6,539 bases of DNA, taken from NCBI GenBank assembly GCA_027055635.1, contig JALUMZ010000284.1:1-6539 (forward strand). The letters are read 5' to 3'. Made by a program: the position numbers and the translations under genes. Position 1 is the first letter of the stretch, and every line of letters begins with the position of its first letter. The notes under the pieces were generated by a model. It was not told the origin of the DNA, did no database searches, and saw only the letters and a list, made by a program, of their open reading frames with translations. Source of the stretch: Campylobacteraceae bacterium (GTDB taxonomy: Bacteria; Campylobacterota; Campylobacteria; Campylobacterales; Sulfurospirillaceae). This document shows, piece after piece, positions 1-4,736 of this stretch.

Positions 1-1
1 C

Positions 2-166
2 TATAAAAATATAAGTGAACTAAGGCAAAAAATAAATGACTTACAAAGAGAAAATATCAGACTTTCCGGTAGTAATAATATAGAAATTATCTCTCTCAAA
101 GCAAAAATAAATCTATTAAATGATAAATTATCAAAACTAAAAGAGAGAAATATTTTAAAACAGTGA
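2..166 (+). CDS. C-terminal end of a coiled-coil protein (5' truncated by window edge)
   Basis: An open frame enters from the left edge and ends at TGA 164-166, giving the last 54 residues of a longer protein. The visible part is rich in Lys, Asn, Ile, Leu, Glu and Gln. Two heptad-like helical stretches (ISELRQKINDLQREN and, later, LKAKINLLNDKLSKLKER) are separated by a short S-G-S-N-N linker, which suggests an antiparallel or broken coiled coil. No catalytic motif or membrane segment is present in this fragment. Its stop overlaps the GTG start of the methyltransferase gene by 4 nt (GTGA, 163-166), so the two are probably co-transcribed and translationally coupled. I do not recognise the family and the fragment is too short to assign a function. 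Codon use and strand agree with it being a real gene. Confidence 0.7.
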   Translation, partial: YKNISELRQKINDLQRENIRLSGSNNIEIISLKAKINLLNDKLSKLKERNILKQ

Positions 167-852
167 TATTACAACAATTTACAAAGGGCTATAGATACAA
201 TAGCGATACTATTTTCTTATATAATTTTATATTAAAACAGAAGGTAAAAGGTTCCGTTTTGGATGTGGGTAGTGGATGTGGAATCTTGGGCTTGCTAATC
301 AAAAGAGATTTTACTGATATAAAATTATCACAAATTGAGATACAAGATATTTATGCAGAGTTATCCTCTAAAAATGCAAAAAATAATGGCATAGACTCAG
401 ATGTAATAAAAGGTGATTTTTTAGCGCATGATTTTGTTGATCAGTATGATTTTATCATCTCAAATCCCCCTTTTTACCATAGCGGTTCCCTTAAGAGTGA
501 TAGTGATTCTTTGTATCTGAGTCGCCATAGCAGTGCTCTTAGATTTGATAAATTTGCACAAAAGGTATATAAAATATTAAAACCAAAAGGTTCATTTATA
601 TTTTGTTATGATGCAAAGCAGATAGATTTCATATCAAGAACTCTTTTAGAAGCAAGGTTTAAAATAAATAAGATACAATTTGTACATGTAAATTTACAAA
701 AAAGCGCCTCTTTAGTTATGATATTTGCAAAAAGAGAGTCAAAAAGTTTATGTAATGTTTTGCCACCTTTGGTTTTATATGAAAACGCAGAGTATAGGCA
801 AGAAGTTAAAGATATTTTTATAAAGGCAGATACAAATAGTGAAGATATATAA
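163..852 (+). CDS. TrmN6/YfiC-like tRNA1(Val) adenine-N6-methyltransferase
   Basis: This is a 229-residue Rossmann-fold SAM-dependent methyltransferase. Motif I, DVGSGCGILG, lies at residues 34-43. An acidic residue at the end of strand 2 (E59) would bind the SAM ribose, and the catalytic NPPF motif is at 101-104. NPP[FY] marks enzymes that methylate exocyclic or amide nitrogens. With the N-terminal G-Y-R-Y-N-S-D segment (9-15) it places the protein in the TrmN6/YfiC group, whose E. coli member (about 245 aa) makes m6A37 in tRNA1(Val). The exact tRNA target here is inferred. The start is GTG at 163, overlapping the upstream TGA by 4 nt. No good Shine-Dalgarno lies close to it (AAGAGAG at 141-147 is about 15 nt away), so coupling to upstream translation is likely. 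This start keeps the usual short family N-terminus. The 3' end overlaps the next gene by 14 nt. A glutamine-N5 protein methyltransferase is the main alternative. Confidence 0.85.
   Translation: MILQQFTKGYRYNSDTIFLYNFILKQKVKGSVLDVGSGCGILGLLIKRDFTDIKLSQIEIQDIYAELSSKNAKNNGIDSDVIKGDFLAHDFVDQYDFIISNPPFYHSGSLKSDSDSLYLSRHSSALRFDKFAQKVYKILKPKGSFIFCYDAKQIDFISRTLLEARFKINKIQFVHVNLQKSASLVMIFAKRESKSLCNVLPPLVLYENAEYRQEVKDIFIKADTNSEDI
822..826 (+). promoter_or_regulatory. Possible ribosome binding site for the GTG-started ykgJ-like gene
   Basis: AAAGG lies 12 nt before GTG 839, inside the coding end of the methyltransferase gene. The spacing is longer than ideal. It supports the GTG start because no in-frame ATG is available before the conserved cysteine cluster. 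Confidence 0.35.
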
Positions 853-1213
853 AAAGGGGTATAATTACTGTTTTGAAACAAGTGCCTGTGAAGAGTGTGA
901 AGGAAACTGTTGTATAGGAGAGAGCGGATATATATGGGTAAATCCTCAAGAAGCATTAAAGATTTCCGAATTTCTAAATTTAAGTTTAGATAAATTTTAT
1001 GATAAACATCTAAAAAAGGTAAAATACAGATTTTCATTAAAAGAGATAGAGTATAATGGCGGGTATAGATGTGTGTTTTTTGACTTAAAAGAGAAAAGAT
1101 GCGGTATATACAGTGTGAGACCGACACAATGTAGAAGTTTTCCTTTTTGGGATCATTTTAAAACAAATATTAAGGAAGCAGAGAGAGAATGTCCAGGTAT
1201 AGTGCGTTTATAA
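839..1213 (+). CDS. YkgJ family cysteine-cluster protein
   Basis: This 124-residue protein has nine cysteines. An N-terminal cluster C17-x2-C20-x3-C24-C25 is followed by G-E-S-G-Y-I-W. Later come C78, C88, C98 in the hallmark R-P-x-Q-C-R-x-F-P-F segment (94-103), and C118. This pattern is that of the CxxCxxCC/YkgJ family (UPF0153), thought to bind zinc or an Fe-S cluster; its biochemical role is not established. There is no signal peptide or membrane helix, so it is probably cytoplasmic. The start is GTG at 839, 14 nt inside the methyltransferase gene. No ATG precedes the cysteine cluster, and AAAGG at 822-826 could serve as a distant ribosome site. Its 3' end overlaps the lipoprotein gene by 25 nt. 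A homologue occupies the same place in Campylobacter as I recall, which argues for a conserved operon, but the context does not reveal its substrate. Confidence 0.85.
   Translation: MKIYKKGYNYCFETSACEECEGNCCIGESGYIWVNPQEALKISEFLNLSLDKFYDKHLKKVKYRFSLKEIEYNGGYRCVFFDLKEKRCGIYSVRPTQCRSFPFWDHFKTNIKEAERECPGIVRL
1172..1187 (+). promoter_or_regulatory. Ribosome binding region for the TPR lipoprotein gene
   Basis: AAGGA at 1172-1176 (12 nt before the ATG) and GAGAGAG at 1181-1187 form a purine-rich region upstream of ATG 1189. It supports this start, which gives a complete lipoprotein signal peptide even though the gene then begins 25 nt inside its upstream neighbour. Confidence 0.5.
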
Positions 1214-2457
1214 TATTTTTTGTAATTTTTATTTTTGGTGGTTGCAGTGTAAAATCTCCGGTTATGCAAAATAGTAAAAAATCTTTCAAAAATGAAGATA
1301 TTATGATAATGACAGCCTTAGAAGCGCAAAGAATTGGCAAATACAAAGAGTCTCAAAAGCTTTTTCAGACCTTATACGATAAGAGTAAAAAACCAGAATA
1401 TCTTGTACAAGTTGCAAAAGTCTCTTTCATGGCACATAAATACAAAGAGACTTTAAATATATTAAAAAATGCTGTTAAAAAATATCCAAATAGAAAAGAT
1501 ATTAAGAGGCTTTTGGTTGGAATATATATGAAAACCAAGAGATATAAACTTGCAGAAGATATTTTGCTAAAATTGCTAAAAGAGGATAAAAATCCAGAAA
1601 CTCTCTCTAATTTAGGCGATATTTATATATTGGAAAAATCTTATGATTTGGCTTTGAAGTATTATGAGAGTGCCTTTAAAATGGATAATTCACCCAAGAC
1701 TTTACTAAATATGGCAAATCTATTGTATAAGTACTTAGATAGGAAACAAGAAGCTATCTCATATCTTGAGACATATATTCGCCTAGAAAATGCGAGTGAA
1801 AAAGTCTATTTTTCTCTAATACGAATTTATGGAGAAGAGAAAAATATAGATGGTCTTATATCAACTTATAAGAAACTATATAAAAAATACAAGAGAGATG
1901 AGTACGGGAAAAAAATTATAGAATTATTGATGTATAAAAGAGATAGAAGAGGAGCTGTAAAATTCTTGGAAAAAAGTGGATACAATCCTAAAATGCTTAT
2001 GGATATATATGCTTCTATGAAGGATTTTAAGGATGCCTACAAGATTGCAAAAAGACTCTATATACAATCAGGAGATGTCGATAACCTTGGGAAAATGGCG
2101 ATTTATGAATATGAGGCAAATAGAAATCACTTAAACAGAAAAATACTTCACAATATATCAAAAAAATTTGAATCTGTTTTAAAGGACAGGCAAGATCCTT
2201 TGTATCTAAATTACTATGGTTATCTACTGATAGATCATAATATAGATGTAAAAAAAGGCATTAGACTTGTCAAGCTGGCGTTAAAAATGGAGCCAGAATC
2301 TGTTTTTTATTTAGATTCTCTTGCTTGGGGGTACTATAGACTTGGCAGATGTAAAAAAGCTCTAGTAATTATGAAAAATTTTATAAAAGAGAATGATGAA
2401 CCAGAAGTAATGATGCATTATAGAAAAATTTTAAAATGTGTAAAAGAGGGTAAATGA
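1189..2457 (+). CDS. TPR-repeat lipoprotein
   Basis: This 422-residue envelope protein begins with a lipoprotein signal peptide: a short basic start, a hydrophobic stretch F8-F16 and the lipobox F-G-G-C, with C19 as the predicted lipidated residue. Phe at -3 is not the commonest lipobox residue. The rest is helical and made of tetratricopeptide repeats. The clearest units are near residues 69-101, 103-133, 136-167 and 169-202, with two at the C-terminus near 337-369 and 371-403. The last pair carries N-Y-Y-G-Y-L-L and Y-L-D-S-L-A-W-G-Y-Y-R-L-G, a signature of proteobacterial TPR lipoproteins. The middle (about 205-335) is more divergent and probably also TPR-like. Such proteins act as scaffolds at the envelope, and partners cannot be deduced here. 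The ATG overlaps the ykgJ-like gene by 25 nt, and the stop overlaps trpC by 4 nt (ATGA). A conserved lipoprotein immediately before trpC is, as I recall, also present in Campylobacter jejuni. Confidence 0.88.
   Translation: MSRYSAFIIFFVIFIFGGCSVKSPVMQNSKKSFKNEDIMIMTALEAQRIGKYKESQKLFQTLYDKSKKPEYLVQVAKVSFMAHKYKETLNILKNAVKKYPNRKDIKRLLVGIYMKTKRYKLAEDILLKLLKEDKNPETLSNLGDIYILEKSYDLALKYYESAFKMDNSPKTLLNMANLLYKYLDRKQEAISYLETYIRLENASEKVYFSLIRIYGEEKNIDGLISTYKKLYKKYKRDEYGKKIIELLMYKRDRRGAVKFLEKSGYNPKMLMDIYASMKDFKDAYKIAKRLYIQSGDVDNLGKMAIYEYEANRNHLNRKILHNISKKFESVLKDRQDPLYLNYYGYLLIDHNIDVKKGIRLVKLALKMEPESVFYLDSLAWGYYRLGRCKKALVIMKNFIKENDEPEVMMHYRKILKCVKEGK
2445..2450 (+). promoter_or_regulatory. Ribosome binding site of trpC
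   Basis: AGAGGG lies 3 nt before ATG 2454, inside the last codons of the lipoprotein gene. Its position fixes the trpC start at the ATGA overlap. Confidence 0.5.
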
Positions 2458-3239
2458 TACTTGATGATATAATAAAAAAAACAAAAGAAGATCTCAAGAA
2501 GAGAAAGAAAAAATTTTCTCTTGATTGGCTTGGTAGAAGTTTAGCTTACAATCCTTATCCGCCAAGAGATGTAAAGCCATTTTTAAGAACTAGCAGGGAT
2601 GATCCATATAGGATTATAGCTGAAGTTAAAAAAGCAAGTCCAAGCAAAGGTGTGATAAGAGAGGATTTTGATCCTTTAATGATTGCAAAAGAGTATGAAA
2701 AAGCAGGTGCAAATGCTATATCAGTTTTGACAGAACCTCACTTCTTTCAAGGTGATATCGAGTATTTGACGATGCTAAGAAGATATGTCCGCACGCCGCT
2801 TCTTAGAAAAGATTTTATAATAGATGAGTACCAGATAGTAGAAGCCGTTGTATATGGGGCTGATTTTATACTTCTTATTGCCAAAGCTTTATCAAAAAAA
2901 GAGCTAAAAAGATTGCTAGAGTATGCTTGGCATTTGGGATTAGATGCATTGGTAGAGATTCATGATAAAGAAGACTTAACAAAAGCAATTTTTGCCGGGG
3001 CTGATATCATAGGTATAAATCATAGAAACCTTGAGACTTTTGAGATGGATATGAAACTTAGCGAAAAATTGATTCCTATGATTCCAAATGGAAAGATTAT
3101 AGTTGCAGAGAGTGGATTGAATAATAAAGAAACTTTGATAGAACTAAATAAAATTGGTGTTGATGCATTTTTGATTGGTGAATACTTTATGCGCCAAAAC
3201 AATATATGTAGTAGTTTAGAAGAGTTTAAAAGGCTGTAG
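2454..3239 (+). CDS. trpC: Indole-3-glycerol phosphate synthase
   Basis: This cytoplasmic TIM-barrel enzyme converts 1-(2-carboxyphenylamino)-1-deoxyribulose 5-phosphate to indole-3-glycerol phosphate, CO2 and water, the penultimate stage of tryptophan synthesis. Its 261 residues are the normal single-domain length. Visible family motifs are A-E-V-K-K-A-S-P-S-K-G (56-66), S-V-L-T-E...F-F-x-G (90-100), P-L-L-R-K-D-F-I (115-122), A-L-V-E-I-H-D (165-171), G-I-N-H-R-N-L (187-193) and V-A-E-S-G-L (217-222). By alignment from memory to the Sulfolobus enzyme, catalytic residues are E57, K59, K119, E168, N189, E219 and S220, and all are present. There is no TrpF fusion. ATG 2454 overlaps the lipoprotein stop by 4 nt, and the HIT gene starts 1 nt after the stop. 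The gene stands apart from other trp genes, as is usual in Campylobacterota, so control by a trp attenuator is unlikely here. Confidence 0.97.
   Translation: MILDDIIKKTKEDLKKRKKKFSLDWLGRSLAYNPYPPRDVKPFLRTSRDDPYRIIAEVKKASPSKGVIREDFDPLMIAKEYEKAGANAISVLTEPHFFQGDIEYLTMLRRYVRTPLLRKDFIIDEYQIVEAVVYGADFILLIAKALSKKELKRLLEYAWHLGLDALVEIHDKEDLTKAIFAGADIIGINHRNLETFEMDMKLSEKLIPMIPNGKIIVAESGLNNKETLIELNKIGVDAFLIGEYFMRQNNICSSLEEFKRL
3228..3233 (+). promoter_or_regulatory. Ribosome binding site of the HIT gene
   Basis: AAAAGG ends 7 nt before ATG 3241, within the last codons of trpC. Spacing is near ideal. It supports starting the HIT protein at M-D-Y-L-Y-A-P-W-R, which matches the usual N-terminus of this subfamily. 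Confidence 0.55.
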
Positions 3240-3240
3240 T

Positions 3241-3735
3241 ATGGATTATTTATATGCACCTTGGCGCAGGGAGTATGTTACTAGAAAAAAGAGTGGCTGT
3301 GTATTTTGTGATATAGCCAAAGATAGAAGCGACGATGAGAAGAATTTTGTCTTATATAGAGACAAATACTGTTTTGTGGTGATGAATAAGTACCCATATA
3401 CAGCAGGACATATAATGGTAATTCCTTTACAACATATAGACAATATAGAAAACTTAAATGAAGAGTGCTGGCTTCATATCAGTCTTATGGTAAAAAAATG
3501 TGTTACTATGCTAAAAAAAGAGTTCAACGCAGACGGGGTAAATCTAGGTATGAATATAGGTAAAGGTGCAGGTGCGGGCATAGCAGAACATGTGCATTAC
3601 CACATAATGCCAAGATGGATAGGTGATACAAATTTTATAACCACTATCGCAGATACAAGAGTCTTTTCAAGTGATTTTGAAAAGATATACAAAAGATTGA
3701 AAAAAGATATAAATAGATATGTTAGAGACAATTGA
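3241..3735 (+). CDS. HIT-family nucleotide hydrolase/Ap4A phosphorylase-like protein
   Basis: This 164-residue histidine-triad protein has its active-site motif H-V-H-Y-H at residues 117-121, where the nucleophile that forms the nucleotidyl intermediate is the central-motif histidine H119 (assigned by family knowledge). An N-terminal C-x2-C pair (C20, C23) together with downstream histidines such as H65 probably binds structural zinc. The Y-A-P-W-R-x-E-Y start and P-R-W-x-G-D-x-N-F segment (124-132) place it in the bacterial branch that includes mycobacterial diadenosine tetraphosphate phosphorylase. Likely substrates are therefore Ap4A or related nucleotides or nucleoside phosphoramidates, but the precise one is inferred. 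It is cytoplasmic, with no signal peptide. It follows trpC by 1 nt and overlaps mnmH by 17 nt. A role with trpC is not obvious; removing adenylylated by-products is one possibility. Confidence 0.93.
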   Translation: MDYLYAPWRREYVTRKKSGCVFCDIAKDRSDDEKNFVLYRDKYCFVVMNKYPYTAGHIMVIPLQHIDNIENLNEECWLHISLMVKKCVTMLKKEFNADGVNLGMNIGKGAGAGIAEHVHYHIMPRWIGDTNFITTIADTRVFSSDFEKIYKRLKKDINRYVRDN

Positions 3736-4717
3736 TACCGAAGACTTTTTGAGGCAGTATGGTGAGTTTGATCTCATCATAGATGCAAGAAGTCCTAGTG
3801 AATATTCCCACTCAAAAATACCAAAAGCAGTAAATTTATATGCACTAAACAACCAAGAACACGAAGAGATAGGTCGCATATATAAACAAATCTCTAGAAG
3901 TGAGGCAAAGCTAAAGGGTGCAAGTTATATTTGCCTAAATGCAGCAAAACATATATTTGAGTTAAACAGACTCTGTAAGATAGGCTCTAAAATAGCGATA
4001 TATTGCGCAAGGGGAGGACAGAGGTCAAGCTCGCTTGCTACAATCTTCTCAAATATAGGATATAGAGTCTATAAACTAGATAGAGGCTATAAGGGTTTTA
4101 GAGCTAAAGTAGTGAGTTATCTTGAAAATTTTCCTCATAAAAATTTTGTAGTCCTAGGTGGAAATACAGGATGTGGAAAAAGTGAGCTAATCCAAGAACT
4201 TTCCAACTCTATAGATTTGGAAGCTTTGGCAAATCATTTAGGCTCTACTTTTGGTTCCATCAAGGGAGAGCAACCATCTCAAAAAGAGTTCCAAAACAGA
4301 CTCTTTTTTAAACTCTTAGATATTGATCTCGCAAAACCAATATTTATAGAAGGAGAGAGTAAAAGAATAGGAAAGATAATACTTCCGGACCTCCTTTATA
4401 GAAGAATGGGTGAGGGCAAAAGAGTCGAGATAACAGCACCGATAAAGCAGAGGGTAGAAAAAATTTTAAGTGATTATATAGATATAGATGATGAATTTTT
4501 TTACTACTGCATGGATAAAATAACACCCTATATAAAAAAAGAGGCAAAAGAGAAGGCTATATTGTGCTACAAAGAGGGAAATCTCAAAAAAGTCTCCAAA
4601 ATTCTGCTTTTAGATTATTATGACCATGTTTACAAAAAACCTCTACATGTAGAGGATACTATATCAAATACAGATACAAAAAGTACTATAAAAAAAATCA
4701 AAGATAAATACTTTTAA
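3719..4717 (+). CDS. mnmH: tRNA 2-selenouridine synthase (geranyltransferase/selenotransferase)
   Basis: MnmH (SelU/YbbB) converts 2-thiouridine at wobble position 34 of tRNA Lys, Glu and Gln to 2-selenouridine through a geranylated intermediate, using selenophosphate. The N-terminal rhodanese domain (about 1-135) contains D-A-R-S-P-S-E-Y (22-29) and the active-site loop Y-C-A-R-G-G-Q-R-S (95-103), with C96 as the catalytic cysteine. A P-loop domain follows, with Walker A G-G-N-T-G-C-G-K-S (147-155) and family segments around L-G-S-T-F-G (174-179) and F-I-E-G-E-S-K-R-I-G (209-218). At 332 residues it is slightly shorter than the 364-residue E. coli protein, all core motifs being kept. ATG 3719 overlaps the HIT gene by 17 nt and has only a weak A-rich ribosome site (AAAAAGA, 3701-3707). 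Codons 308-312 coincide with a terminator hairpin of the opposite strand. Whether selenation occurs depends on selD elsewhere in the genome. Confidence 0.93.
   Translation: MLETIDTEDFLRQYGEFDLIIDARSPSEYSHSKIPKAVNLYALNNQEHEEIGRIYKQISRSEAKLKGASYICLNAAKHIFELNRLCKIGSKIAIYCARGGQRSSSLATIFSNIGYRVYKLDRGYKGFRAKVVSYLENFPHKNFVVLGGNTGCGKSELIQELSNSIDLEALANHLGSTFGSIKGEQPSQKEFQNRLFFKLLDIDLAKPIFIEGESKRIGKIILPDLLYRRMGEGKRVEITAPIKQRVEKILSDYIDIDDEFFYYCMDKITPYIKKEAKEKAILCYKEGNLKKVSKILLLDYYDHVYKKPLHVEDTISNTDTKSTIKKIKDKYF
4634..4655 (-). terminator. Intrinsic terminator of the diguanylate cyclase gene, inside mnmH coding sequence
   Basis: Positions 4640-4655 are a perfect palindrome, CCTCTACATGTAGAGG, able to fold as a 6-bp stem with a CATG tetraloop. 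On the minus strand it is followed directly by six T (4639 down to 4634), the canonical Rho-independent layout. It lies 81 nt past the cyclase stop codon. On the plus strand the palindrome is followed by ATACTATATC with no T-run, so it should act on minus-strand transcripts only. It encodes P-L-H-V-E (308-312) of MnmH. Confidence 0.72.
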
Positions 4718-4736
4718 AACCATCCTAATGTTCTTT

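Noticed and set aside
606..1127. Minus-strand open frame of 173 codons
   Set aside because: It lies across two well-supported plus-strand genes with strong family motifs, has no recognisable domain and shows the Ser/Leu/Ile-rich composition of an antisense shadow of AT-rich coding sequence.
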